The notes under the pieces: generated by a model
The model's database searches: none
Told to the model about the DNA's origin: nothing
Seen by the model: the letters and a program-made list of their open reading frames with translations, nothing else
Assembly: GCF_007483665.1 (NCBI RefSeq)
Contig: NZ_VIQO01000002.1
Coordinates: 1 to 64,000, forward strand
Direction of reading: 5' to 3'
DNA: 64,000 nucleotides
Source: Catellatospora sichuanensis
GTDB taxonomy: Bacteria > Actinomycetota > Actinomycetes > Mycobacteriales > Micromonosporaceae
Shown here: positions 9,241-17,353 of the stretch, in pieces
Numbering within the stretch: the stretch's first letter is position 1
Layout of the letters: each line of letters opens with the position of its first letter
Program-made: the position numbers and the translations under genes

Positions 9241-9319
9241 CCGGCGCATCTGCGCCGGTAGACGCGGCGACGTCAAGCGACGCACCGCTGCGGCATCTGG
9301 TCACGCCCCGCGGCGTGAC
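9241..9319. promoter_or_regulatory. Two palindromic operator-like sites upstream of ngcE
   Basis: Within the 236-bp gap between the regulator and the binding-protein gene are two perfect 8+8-bp inverted repeats: CCGGCGCA/TGCGCCGG (9241-9258, 2-nt spacer) and GTCACGCC/GGCGTGAC (9300-9319, 4-nt spacer). Their placement fits operators for the adjacent RpiR-type protein; the second could instead be a small hairpin. Confidence 0.4.
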
Positions 9320-9418
9320 GTTTCCCGGAGCCCCCGGGGAAGCGCAACACCAGATCGAAGTGCAGCGACGCGCCGGATGGGCCCGACGCGCCGCGATATC
9401 TCGTACGAGGAGATTGTC

Positions 9419-10843
9419 ATGACCGTAACCCCCGACAGCCCGTCGGAGCTGAACCGCCGCACCGTGTTGCGCCGGGCCGCTGCCGCTGGTCTGCTCGCCG
9501 CCCCCGCCATCAGCGCTCTGGCCGCGTGCTCCAGCGAGGACGGCGAAGGCAGCACCACCGGCGAGAAGACCGAGGCCAACCCGTTCGGCGTCGGTGACAA
9601 GCAGCCGCTGGAGGTCGCGTTCTTCAACGGCGGCTTCGGCGAGGACTACGCCAAGGCCGACGCCGCCGCCTACGAGGCCAAGTGGCCGGGCAGCAAGGTC
9701 GAACTGAAGTTCTCGAAGCTGATCCTCACCGACTACCAGCCGCGCTTCTACGGCGGCAACCCGCCGGACCTGCTCAACAACTCGTCCCCGGAGACCATCC
9801 CGGTCGGCCCGGTCATCCAGGGCGGCCAGCTGCGCGACCTCACCGAGCTGCTCGACGCGCCCAGCTACGACGACCCCAAGGTCAAGGTCAAGGACACCCT
9901 GGTCGCCGGTACGGTCGAGTCGGGCCTGTTCAGCGGCAAGATGTACACGCTGAACTACGCCTACTCGATCTACGGCATGTGGTACGACGAGGCGCTGTTC
10001 GCCACCAAGGGCTACACCGTGCCGAAGAACTGGGACGAGTTCACGGCGCTGGCGGAGAAGGCCAAGCAGGACAAGATCGCGGCCTTCACGTTCCAGGGCA
10101 TCCACCCCTGGTACCTGTTCAACGTGGTGAACGAGTTCATCTGGATGGCCGGCGGCCTCGACGCCATGATGAAGATCGACAACCTCGAGCCGAACGCGTG
10201 GAAGCAGGACGCGGTCAAGGTGACCGCCGAGCGCCTCGCCGAGATGGCCGCCAAGGGCTGGGTCCAGGCCGGCGCCGCCGGTCTCGACCACACCACCACG
10301 CAGCAGGCCGTGCTCGACGGCAAGGCCCTGTTCATCTGGTGCGGCTCGTGGCTCGAGGGCGAGATGGCCAAGACCCTGCCCGCCGGGGTCAAGCTGGCCG
10401 TGGCTCCGCCGTGGAACATCTCCGCTTCGGACAAGAGCAAGTACGGCGCCGTGCACGCGTTCCCGGGCGAGGGCTTCATCGTGCCGAGCAAGGGCAAGAA
10501 CCCCGCCGGCGGCCTCGAGTTCCTGCGCATGATGCTGGGCAAGGAGCAGTCGCGCAAGTTCGCCGAGCTCACCAAGTCGCTGCCGGTCGTCAAGGGCGCC
10601 GCGGACGGCCTGACCATCTCCAACGCCCTCACCTCCGCCTCGAAGGTGGCCGCGGCCGCGCCCGAGGTCATCAGCTGGCGCTACGAGGGCTGGTACGCCC
10701 CGATGGTGACGGCCGTGGGCGCCGCTGCCACGGACCTGCTGGCCGGAAAGTCCACGCCGGCGGCCTTCATGGCGGCCGCGCAGAAGGTCGCCGACGAGGT
10801 GGCCAAGGACGAGAAGATCGTCAAGCAGAAGCGCACCGCCTGA
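9419..10843 (+). CDS. ngcE: N-acetylglucosamine/chitobiose ABC transporter, substrate-binding lipoprotein
   Basis: 474-aa solute-binding protein anchored outside the membrane. ATG 9419 has AGGAG 7 nt upstream. The N-terminus has an Arg-rich n-region (NRRTVLRR, residues 12-19), a hydrophobic stretch and lipobox LAAC with Cys37, so it is a lipoprotein, perhaps exported by Tat. The start of the mature part (NPFGVGDKQPLEVAFFNGG) and QPRFYGGNPPDLLNN closely resemble NgcE of Streptomyces, which binds GlcNAc and chitobiose. Two permeases follow; no ATP-binding protein is encoded, as is usual when a shared MsiK-type ATPase serves several importers. Confidence 0.88.
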   Translation: MTVTPDSPSELNRRTVLRRAAAAGLLAAPAISALAACSSEDGEGSTTGEKTEANPFGVGDKQPLEVAFFNGGFGEDYAKADAAAYEAKWPGSKVELKFSKLILTDYQPRFYGGNPPDLLNNSSPETIPVGPVIQGGQLRDLTELLDAPSYDDPKVKVKDTLVAGTVESGLFSGKMYTLNYAYSIYGMWYDEALFATKGYTVPKNWDEFTALAEKAKQDKIAAFTFQGIHPWYLFNVVNEFIWMAGGLDAMMKIDNLEPNAWKQDAVKVTAERLAEMAAKGWVQAGAAGLDHTTTQQAVLDGKALFIWCGSWLEGEMAKTLPAGVKLAVAPPWNISASDKSKYGAVHAFPGEGFIVPSKGKNPAGGLEFLRMMLGKEQSRKFAELTKSLPVVKGAADGLTISNALTSASKVAAAAPEVISWRYEGWYAPMVTAVGAAATDLLAGKSTPAAFMAAAQKVADEVAKDEKIVKQKRTA

Positions 10844-10871
10844 TCGTCCGACGATCGGGTCTCCCGGTCAC

Positions 10872-10900
10872 GGGTGGGGCCGGCCCAGCCGGCCCCACCC
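10872..10900 (+). terminator. Intra-operon hairpin between ngcE and ngcF
   Basis: A perfect 13-bp G/C stem (10872-10884 with 10888-10900) and 3-nt loop lie 28 nt after the ngcE stop. Such a hairpin probably stabilises or attenuates the transcript so that the binding protein is made in excess over the permeases. Confidence 0.6.
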
Positions 10901-10983
10901 CTGCGGAACGCGGCACACCCGGTCTGTGGCTGCCCCGGCAACCCGCCCGTTCCCCTCGTTGCTGTCAGCAAAGGAACTTGATC

Positions 10984-11973
10984 ATGCGGAACGGCAGAGC
11001 GCCCTTCATTGCAGGATTCCTCTTCGCCCCGATCCTGCTCTACGTGGTGTACGTCCTCATCCCATACGCGCGTACGGCGTACTTCTCGGTGACCGACTTC
11101 AACGGATTCAGTCCGGAGTACGGGTTCGTCGGCCTCGGCAACTACCTGGAACTCCTCAAGGACGAGGTCTACCTGCGCGCCATCGGCCACAACGTGGTCG
11201 TGCTGACGGTGTACCCCATCGTCACGATCCTGCTGGCGCTCTTCTTCGCCTTCATGCTCAACGTCGGCGGCCGGGGCGACAAGGCGGGCATCCGCGGCGT
11301 GCGCGGCTCGTCGGTGTACAAGTTCATCTTCTTCTTCCCGCAGGTGCTGTCGATCGCCATCGTCGCGGTCATCTGGCGCCGCGTGTTCCAGAGCAACGAC
11401 GGCGGCATGATCAACTCTGCGCTGATGGCGCTGGGTCTGGTCGAGGAGGACAAGCCGCTGCTGTTCCTCGCCGAGTCCGACTCGGTGATCCCCGCGATCC
11501 ACCTCGGCGACTTCACCCTCGACGCGCCCGTCGTGCTGATCTGCCTGATCGGCGTGGCGATCTGGGGCGGGGTGGGCTTCTACCTGGTGCTCTTCTCGGC
11601 GGCGATGCAGTCGATCCCGAAGGACATCTACGAGGCCGCCACGCTCGACGGCGCCAGCCGCGTGCAGACCTTCTTCCGCGTGACGCTGCCGCTGCTGCGC
11701 GAGCACGTCTCCGTCGCCTGGATCTACCTCGGCATCGCCGCACTCGACTTCTACGCGCTGGTCATCGGCCTCACCCCGGGAGCCGGCGGTGGCGGCCCGA
11801 ACAACGCCAGCGAGGTCATGAGCTCGTGGATGCTCACCAGCGCATTCCGCAGCAGCCGCTACGACGGCTTCGCGTTCGCCTGCGCGATGGGCATGTCCAT
11901 CGCCCTGCTGACGATGCTGCTGGCCGGTGCGCAGTTCCGGCTCACCCGCAGCCGCGACAAGCTCGAGTTCTGA
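10984..11973 (+). CDS. ngcF: Sugar ABC transporter permease, NgcF type
   Basis: 329-aa membrane protein with about six helices, the first starting at residue ~7 (APFIAGFLFAPILLYVVYVL). The permease coupling loop EAATLDGASRVQTFFRVTLP (EAA motif, around residue 220) is the contact for the ATPase. ATG 10984 has AAGGAA 7 nt upstream. It forms the importer with the next gene and the upstream binding protein. Substrate is inferred from ngcE. Confidence 0.86.
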   Translation: MRNGRAPFIAGFLFAPILLYVVYVLIPYARTAYFSVTDFNGFSPEYGFVGLGNYLELLKDEVYLRAIGHNVVVLTVYPIVTILLALFFAFMLNVGGRGDKAGIRGVRGSSVYKFIFFFPQVLSIAIVAVIWRRVFQSNDGGMINSALMALGLVEEDKPLLFLAESDSVIPAIHLGDFTLDAPVVLICLIGVAIWGGVGFYLVLFSAAMQSIPKDIYEAATLDGASRVQTFFRVTLPLLREHVSVAWIYLGIAALDFYALVIGLTPGAGGGGPNNASEVMSSWMLTSAFRSSRYDGFAFACAMGMSIALLTMLLAGAQFRLTRSRDKLEF

Positions 11974-11985
11974 GAGGTATACGAG

Positions 11986-12915
11986 ATGGCTAGCACCGCC
12001 ACCGCAGACGCCCCCGTCGCGGCCGCGCCCAGCGGCCCCGCGCCCGCGCCCGTCAAGCAGCGTGAGGGGTACCTCGCCAACGCCTCCGCCCACATCTTCC
12101 TCGCGGTATGGGGCCTGCTGGTGACCATTCCGCTGCTGTGGGCGGTGATCCAGTCGTTCAAGACCGACGACGAGATCATCCACGACCCGCTCGGCCTGCC
12201 CGAGCAGTGGCTCTTCGGCGCCTTCGGCCGGGCCTGGACCAAGGGCAACATCGGCGAGTTCTTCCTGAACACGATGATCGTGCTGCTGGGCAGCGTGACG
12301 CTGACCATGCTGTTCGGTGCGATGGCGGCCTACGTGCTGGCCCGCTACCCCTTCCGGGGCAACCGGGCCATCTACTGGACCTTCGTCGCGGGCCTGACCC
12401 TGCCCATCTACCTCGGCATCCTGCCGCTGTTCCTGCTGGTCCAGGACATGTCGAAGTGGCTGGGCCTGGAAGAGGTCATCGGCCTGAACACCCACCTGGG
12501 CCTGATCCTGGTGTACGTGGCGTACTCGATGCCGTTCACCGTCTTCTTCCTGCACGCCTTCTTCCGCACGCTGCCCACCACCATCGCGGAGGCGGCGTCG
12601 GTCGACGGAGCCGGGCATGTGCGGCTGTTCTTCCAGGTCATGATGCCGATGGCGAAGCCCGGCCTGATCAGCATCGGCATCTTCAACGTGATCGGCCAGT
12701 GGAACCAGTTCCTCCTGCCGACCGTGCTGATGAAGGACTCCGACAAGAAGATGCTCACCCAGGGCCTGCTGGAGCTGGCGACGAACGCCCGCTACGAGAC
12801 CGACTTCGCGCGGCTGTTCGCCGGCATGACCATCGCCATGCTGCCGATCCTCGCCGTGTACCTGGGCTTCCACCGCCAGGTCCAGTCCGGCCTGACCGGC
12901 GCGACGCTCAAGTAA
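11986..12915 (+). CDS. ngcG: Sugar ABC transporter permease, NgcG type
   Basis: 309 aa; 12 nt after ngcF with AGAGG upstream. A ~30-residue Ala/Pro-rich cytoplasmic tail precedes the first helix (IFLAVWGLLVTIPLLWAVI). The coupling motif EAASVDGAGHVRLFFQVMMP lies near residue 205. About six membrane helices, normal length for a carbohydrate importer (CUT1) permease. Last gene of the importer operon. Confidence 0.86.
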   Translation: MASTATADAPVAAAPSGPAPAPVKQREGYLANASAHIFLAVWGLLVTIPLLWAVIQSFKTDDEIIHDPLGLPEQWLFGAFGRAWTKGNIGEFFLNTMIVLLGSVTLTMLFGAMAAYVLARYPFRGNRAIYWTFVAGLTLPIYLGILPLFLLVQDMSKWLGLEEVIGLNTHLGLILVYVAYSMPFTVFFLHAFFRTLPTTIAEAASVDGAGHVRLFFQVMMPMAKPGLISIGIFNVIGQWNQFLLPTVLMKDSDKKMLTQGLLELATNARYETDFARLFAGMTIAMLPILAVYLGFHRQVQSGLTGATLK

Positions 12916-12976
12916 CACCAGCTCGCCCCCCGTCGCGCCGCGCGCGCTCGCCCCCGCCCGGCCTCCCGCCCCGCTT

Positions 12977-13041
12977 TTACGTAGACGTTGGCCTATCTCA
13001 TCGAATTTGATCGCCGAATTTTCGATGAGATAGGCCAACGT
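12977..13041. repeat. 65-bp inverted repeat, left copy
   Basis: This 65-nt sequence is exactly the reverse complement of 14134-14198. It is itself a hairpin: 21-nt perfect arms (12985-13005 and 13021-13041) around a 15-nt A/T-rich loop. The outer end reads TTACGTAGAC. It sits between ngcG and the nuclease-like gene, both on the plus strand, so it is not simply a convergent-gene terminator. Confidence 0.9.
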
Positions 13042-13141
13042 GTATGGAGGACGGGGCGGGGCGCTGTGGATAACGCGCGTGTCGTCCACAGGTGGCCGAG
13101 GGCCGGTGGACCCGGGTCCGACGATCGTCGACTCTGCCGGA

Positions 13142-14053
13142 ATGCAACCGGCTCTGCGTGAAGTGATGCTGGCTCGGGACGGCCTGGCCGACCGGGCCGC
13201 CGTGACGAGTGCCGTCGCCGAGCACGTGCTCGCGTACGCGGTCCAGGCCGGCCTTGTGGCCCGGCCGTTGCCGCGGACGTTCCTGCTGCCGGAGGTTTTG
13301 GGCGACTGGGACACCGTGTTGCGGGCCGCGCTGTCGTACGCGGGCCCGCCGGTGGCGGTGAGCCACCTGTCCGCCTTGCGTGTGTGGGGACTGCCGGTGC
13401 CGGACGACTCATGGATTCATCTGCTCACCGGGGACTCCCGTCACCTGCGTGGTGCACCCGGTGTCCGGGTTCACCGCCGGGAGGACTTCACTCCTGAGCC
13501 GCCGCAGGCCGTCATGCGGGCCGGGATTCCGGTCACCCGGCTGGAGGCGGCGGTCGTGGACAGCTGGCCGCTGCTCGACGGCGACGCCAAGCGCGCACCG
13601 GCGATCACGGCCGTCTCGAACCGGTTGACCACGCCGGGCAGGCTCCTCGAGGAGATGGAACGGGCGCCGCGCCTGGCCGGCCGCCGCCACCTGGTGCAGC
13701 TGCTGGAACGGCTGGCGGCAGGCTGCCACAGTCCACTCGAGCTGTGGGGCTACGACCGGGTGTTCCGAGGGCGGGCATTCGCGCGCCTGCGTCGACAAGT
13801 GAAGATCATGGTGGGCGAACGCGCCGTCTTCCTGGACATCCTCGACGAGGAGACGGGACTCGACATCGAACTGGACGGAGCGGCGTACCACTCCTCGCCC
13901 CGGGACCGGGAGCGTGATCTCCGGCGGGATGCGGCACTCACCGCGCTGGGCTTCACCGTCGTGCGGTTCACCGGCGCGCGGCTGCTGCGCGAGCCCGACG
14001 CCGTGCGCGCGGAGGTGGCTCAGATGATGTCCCACCGCTCGCGACGCGCCTGA
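13142..14053 (+). CDS. AbiEi/DUF559-type protein (winged helix plus Vsr-like nuclease fold)
   Basis: 303 aa from ATG 13142; an in-frame ATG at 13040 would begin inside the left repeat and adds a non-conserved tail, so it was not chosen. No good ribosome site is visible. Residues ~1-75 resemble the winged-helix N-terminus of AbiEi-like antitoxins (MLARDGLADRAAV). The last ~110 residues fit the DUF559/Vsr-like PD-(D/E)xK fold: ERAVFLDILDEETGLDIELDGAAYHSSPRDRERDLRRD, with D/E...E-x-D-G-x-x-H and the typical ERD-x-x-RD helix, shown here in part. Such proteins are common in actinobacteria, but their role (defence, DNA repair or orphan antitoxin) is unproven. The gene is enclosed by the 65-bp inverted repeats. 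Confidence 0.72.
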   Translation: MQPALREVMLARDGLADRAAVTSAVAEHVLAYAVQAGLVARPLPRTFLLPEVLGDWDTVLRAALSYAGPPVAVSHLSALRVWGLPVPDDSWIHLLTGDSRHLRGAPGVRVHRREDFTPEPPQAVMRAGIPVTRLEAAVVDSWPLLDGDAKRAPAITAVSNRLTTPGRLLEEMERAPRLAGRRHLVQLLERLAAGCHSPLELWGYDRVFRGRAFARLRRQVKIMVGERAVFLDILDEETGLDIELDGAAYHSSPRDRERDLRRDAALTALGFTVVRFTGARLLREPDAVRAEVAQMMSHRSRRA

Positions 14054-14133
14054 CCAGCCGCCGTCGGCGACCTCACCGCCCGTCTGGACGTCCAGCGGAT
14101 CTGTGGAACGTCGGCGTGTCGTGATTTACATAA

Positions 14134-14198
14134 ACGTTGGCCTATCTCATCGAAAATTCGGCGATCAAATTCGATGAGATAGGCCAACGTCTACGTAA
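14134..14198. repeat. 65-bp inverted repeat, right copy
   Basis: Exact reverse complement of 12977-13041, ending GTCTACGTAA on the outer side. Again a hairpin with 21-nt arms. It lies between the nuclease-like gene (+) and phoU (-), where it can also end transcription from both sides. No target-site duplication longer than TA is visible outside the pair. Confidence 0.9.
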
Positions 14199-14239
14199 GG
14201 CGGGTTCGGGGCGGGGGACGCCCGAGGGACGGTTTTGGG

Positions 14240-14878
14240 TCAGGACTCGCCGGTCACCAGGTAGATGACGTGGCGGCCGGCGTTGACGGCGTGGTCGGCG
14301 TAACGCTCGTAGAAGCGGGCCAGCAGGGCGGCGTCGACGGCGGCTTCGACGCCGTGCGTCCACTCGGTGTTGAGCAGCTTCTCGAACAGCGCCTTCTCCA
14401 GCTCGTCCATGGCGTCGTCGTCGCGCTCCAGCTCGGCGGCGCGCTCGATGTCGCGGGACGCGAGCACCAGCGTGATCTTGCCGGCGATGCGGTCCGCGAT
14501 GTTGGCCATCTGGCCGAAGACCCCGGTGAGCTCGGCGGGCACGCAGACCGCCGGGTGGCGGCGCAGCGCCGACTTGGCGACGTGTTCGGCGAGGTCGCCC
14601 ATGCGCTCCAGGTCGGTGCCGATGTGCAGTGACGTGATCACCATGCGCAGGTCGGAGGCGACGGGAGCCTGCTGCGCGAGCAGCCGGAGCACCTTCTCCT
14701 CGACCGCGCGGAACAGGGCGTTGATCTCCTCGTCACGGGCGACGACGCGCTCGGCGCCCTCCTTGTCGGCGCTGAGCAGGGCGGTGGTTGCCGCGCTCAT
14801 CGCGGTGCGGACCGCCTCGGCCATGGAGACCAGCAGGCGGCCGACCTCGAGCAGGTCGGCACGGAACTCCTCGCGCAT
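14240..14878 (-). CDS. phoU: Phosphate signalling complex protein PhoU
   Basis: 212-aa cytosolic all-helical protein that links the Pst transporter to the PhoR kinase and keeps the regulon off when phosphate is ample. The two PhoU repeats are visible, each with an acidic metal-binding segment (ARDEEINALFRAVEEKVL and RDDDAMDELEKALFEKLL). It begins MREEFRADLLEVGRLLVSMA and has normal length. It diverges from phoR, with a PHO box on its own promoter side, as in Streptomyces. Confidence 0.96.
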   Translation of the reverse strand: MREEFRADLLEVGRLLVSMAEAVRTAMSAATTALLSADKEGAERVVARDEEINALFRAVEEKVLRLLAQQAPVASDLRMVITSLHIGTDLERMGDLAEHVAKSALRRHPAVCVPAELTGVFGQMANIADRIAGKITLVLASRDIERAAELERDDDAMDELEKALFEKLLNTEWTHGVEAAVDAALLARFYERYADHAVNAGRHVIYLVTGES

Positions 14879-14942
14879 TGATCACTTCCAGTAACGATGG
14901 GGGTCGGGTCCCGCTCACGGTAGGTGGCGTGCGCGGCCGGAA

Positions 14943-14981
14943 GATGAACGCCGGTGAACGGGAGCGGGCGCCACGGTGAAC
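14943..14981 (-). promoter_or_regulatory. PHO box (PhoP operator) upstream of phoU
   Basis: On the minus strand GTTCACC occurs at 14981-14975 and 14959-14953, exactly 22 nt apart, with a degenerate unit midway (11-nt register) and GTTCATC 10 nt further on. Direct repeats of GTTCACC at 11-nt steps are the known Streptomyces PhoP site. It lies between phoU and phoR, so it should control phoU and possibly autoregulate phoR-phoP. Confidence 0.75.
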
Positions 14982-15066
14982 ACTGTGCAACCAATGCCGT
15001 ATATAGCCAGCTTACAGCTGATTTGTACTGAAACGTTGTTCGAATGATCTGACCTACGATCGCAAC

Positions 15067-16524
15067 GTGAAGGTACTGGCAGCGCCCCTGGACGGCGGCA
15101 CGCTCATGCTGGCGATCGCCGTCGGCATCGTGCTGGGTCTCACGGCGGGTCTGCTGCTGGCCCGCTACCTGGCGCACCGGCGCACGGCGACCGCCGTGAA
15201 CACGCTGGGCCCCTCCGGGCTGGGCGCGCCCCCGGCCGGCGATCCGCTGGCGGGCCTGGGCCGCAAGAGCCTGGACGCGCTGCGGGTGGGGGTGGTGCTG
15301 CTCGACGGCACCGACCAGGTGGTCCTGGCCAACCGGGCGGCCCGGGCCATGGGCATGCTGCGGGCCAGCGCCGTGCCGGGCACGATCGCCGCCCACCCGA
15401 TCCTGCGTACGCTCGCCGGGCAGGTGCGCCACACCGGCGTGCCGCGGGAGGTGGAACTGGACCTGCCGCGCGGCCGGGAGCTGGGCGAGTCGCAGCCGCT
15501 CGGTGTGCACCTGCGCGCGGTGGCGGTGGGTGGCGGCCTGGTGTGCGTGGAGGCGGCCGACGTCACCGACGCGCACCGGGTGGAGCGGGTGCGCCGTGAC
15601 TTCGTGGCGAACGTGAGCCACGAGCTGAAGACCCCGATCGGTGCGCTGCAGCTGCTGGCCGAGGCGCTGCTGGACGCCACCGAGCCGCCGGTCGAGCAAC
15701 CGGCCGACCCGGAGGCCGCGGCGGCCCAGGCGGCCGAGGACGTGGCGGCGAGCCGGCGTTTCGCCGAGCGGATCCAGCGGGAGAGCACGCGGCTCGGCCG
15801 GCTGGTGTCGGAGCTGCTGGAGCTTTCCCGGCTGCAGGGCGCGGAGCGGCTGCCCGACCCCGAGCCGGTCATGGTCGACGGGGTGGTGGCCGAGGCGCTG
15901 GACCGCGCCCGCACCAACGCCGCCGCCAAGCACATCGAGCTGGTCGTCGTCGGCACCCGTGGACTGACCGTGTACGGCAACGACAACCAGTTCGCCACGG
16001 CGCTGGGCAACCTGGTCGAGAACGCGGTGGCGTACTCGCACGAGCACTCGGCGGTCGTGGTCAGCGCGCTGGCCGAGGGCGACCGGGTCGACATCAGCGT
16101 GTCGGACCAGGGCATCGGCATCGGGCCGGGTGATCTGGACCGGGTGTTCGAGCGCTTCTACCGGGCCGACCAGGCGCGTTCGCGCGCGACCGGCGGCACC
16201 GGGCTGGGCCTGGCCATCGTCAAGCACATCGCGACCAACCACGGGGGCCGGGTCGACGTGCGCAGCCGCCTGGGTGGAGGCTCGACGTTCACCCTCCGGT
16301 TACCTGCCCGCCCTCCGGAGGCGATGCTTCCGCTACCTGCCTCCTTTGAGATCGAAACGTCGCCGGTGCCCGGCGTCGAGACCCCTGCGCCCCAGCGCCC
16401 GACCCCGGCCGACGGCTCCGCCCCGGCAGACTTGAACCACGCGGCCGACGCCGTGAACCTCGCAGCCGAGGACGCGACCCCCGCGGCGGCTGCGAACCCC
16501 GTACGACCGGCACAGACCGGCTGA
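15067..16524 (+). CDS. phoR: Phosphate-sensing sensor histidine kinase PhoR/SenX3
   Basis: 485 aa from GTG 15067. One membrane segment near the N-terminus (residues ~13-36), a PAS-like sensor region (~70-165), the HisKA phosphoacceptor site VANVSHELKTPIG with His185, and the HATPase domain (N box LVENAVAY, G boxes DQGIGIG and GTGLGLAIV). The C-terminus has an extra ~75-residue Pro/Ala-rich tail. It autophosphorylates and passes phosphate to PhoP. The response regulator gene follows 25 nt downstream; same operon. Confidence 0.94.
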   Translation: MKVLAAPLDGGTLMLAIAVGIVLGLTAGLLLARYLAHRRTATAVNTLGPSGLGAPPAGDPLAGLGRKSLDALRVGVVLLDGTDQVVLANRAARAMGMLRASAVPGTIAAHPILRTLAGQVRHTGVPREVELDLPRGRELGESQPLGVHLRAVAVGGGLVCVEAADVTDAHRVERVRRDFVANVSHELKTPIGALQLLAEALLDATEPPVEQPADPEAAAAQAAEDVAASRRFAERIQRESTRLGRLVSELLELSRLQGAERLPDPEPVMVDGVVAEALDRARTNAAAKHIELVVVGTRGLTVYGNDNQFATALGNLVENAVAYSHEHSAVVVSALAEGDRVDISVSDQGIGIGPGDLDRVFERFYRADQARSRATGGTGLGLAIVKHIATNHGGRVDVRSRLGGGSTFTLRLPARPPEAMLPLPASFEIETSPVPGVETPAPQRPTPADGSAPADLNHAADAVNLAAEDATPAAAANPVRPAQTG

Positions 16525-16549
16525 CCGGCAACTGCGAAAGGTGGGCGTG

Positions 16550-17233
16550 ATGTCCCGCGTACTGGTCGTCGAGGACGAGGAGTCGTTCTCGGACGCGCTG
16601 TCGTACATGCTGCGCAAGGAAGGTTTCGAGGTGTCCGTCGCGGCCACCGGCACCGCCGCGCTCACCGAGTTCGACCGCACCGGCGCGGACATCGTGCTGC
16701 TGGACCTCATGCTGCCGGAGATGTCCGGCACCGAGGTCTGCCGCCAGCTGCGTCAGCGCTCACACGTGCCGATCATCATGGTCACCGCGCGGGACAGCGA
16801 GATCGACAAGGTGGTCGGCCTGGAGATCGGGGCCGACGATTACGTGACCAAGCCGTACTCCCCGCGTGAGCTGGTCGCCCGCATCCGGGCGGTGCTGCGC
16901 CGGCAGACCACCGACGTGGTCGAGGTGGCGGGCGGCACGCTGGCCGCCGGCCCGGTGCGCATGGACGTGGAACGGCACGTGGTCACGGTCGACGGCGCCC
17001 CGGTGCAGCTGCCGCTGAAGGAGTTCGAGCTGCTCGAGCTGCTGCTGCGCAACGCGGGCCGGGTGCTGACCCGCGGCCAGCTCATCGACCGGGTGTGGGG
17101 CGCCGACTACGTCGGCGACACCAAGACCCTGGACGTGCACGTGAAGCGGCTGCGCTCGAAGATCGAGCCGGAGCCCTCCACGCCGCGTTACCTGGTCACC
17201 GTCCGCGGCCTGGGCTACAAGTTCGAGCCGTAG
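16550..17233 (+). CDS. phoP: Response regulator PhoP/RegX3 (OmpR family)
   Basis: 227 aa from ATG 16550, chosen over GTG 16541 because GAAAGG is 8 nt upstream. The receiver domain has the acidic pocket VVEDEE and phospho-accepting Asp52 (VLLDLMLPEMSG), Thr and Lys switch residues (VTAR, VTKPY). The C-terminal winged helix (ELLELLLRNAGRVLTRGQLI ... VDVHVKRLR-type) binds direct repeats such as the PHO box found upstream. Controls phosphate-starvation genes. Confidence 0.95.
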   Translation: MSRVLVVEDEESFSDALSYMLRKEGFEVSVAATGTAALTEFDRTGADIVLLDLMLPEMSGTEVCRQLRQRSHVPIIMVTARDSEIDKVVGLEIGADDYVTKPYSPRELVARIRAVLRRQTTDVVEVAGGTLAAGPVRMDVERHVVTVDGAPVQLPLKEFELLELLLRNAGRVLTRGQLIDRVWGADYVGDTKTLDVHVKRLRSKIEPEPSTPRYLVTVRGLGYKFEP

Positions 17234-17255
17234 ACCGGCGACCGCCGACCTGAGC

Positions 17256-17288
17256 AGCTCCGCCCGGTGCCACGGGCGGAGCTTCTTT
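17256..17288 (+). terminator. Rho-independent terminator after phoP
   Basis: Perfect 11-bp stem (17256-17266 with 17273-17283) followed by a T-rich run (TTCTTTCT). It ends the phoR-phoP transcript 22 nt after the phoP stop. Confidence 0.85.
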
Positions 17289-17353
17289 CTGTGCGGGGGA
17301 GTCAACCTTCAGGCGTACCGGGTCGTCCTTGGTGGGCGACGAGAGGAGAGCCT

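Noticed and set aside
12908-13000. Target-site duplication around the 65-bp repeats
   Set aside because: Flanks outside the repeats do not match beyond a possible TA; both sides are simply G/C-rich.
10681-13314. 877-codon minus-strand frame opposite the importer permeases
   Set aside because: Antisense to clear permease genes; low-complexity Glu/His/Arg content.
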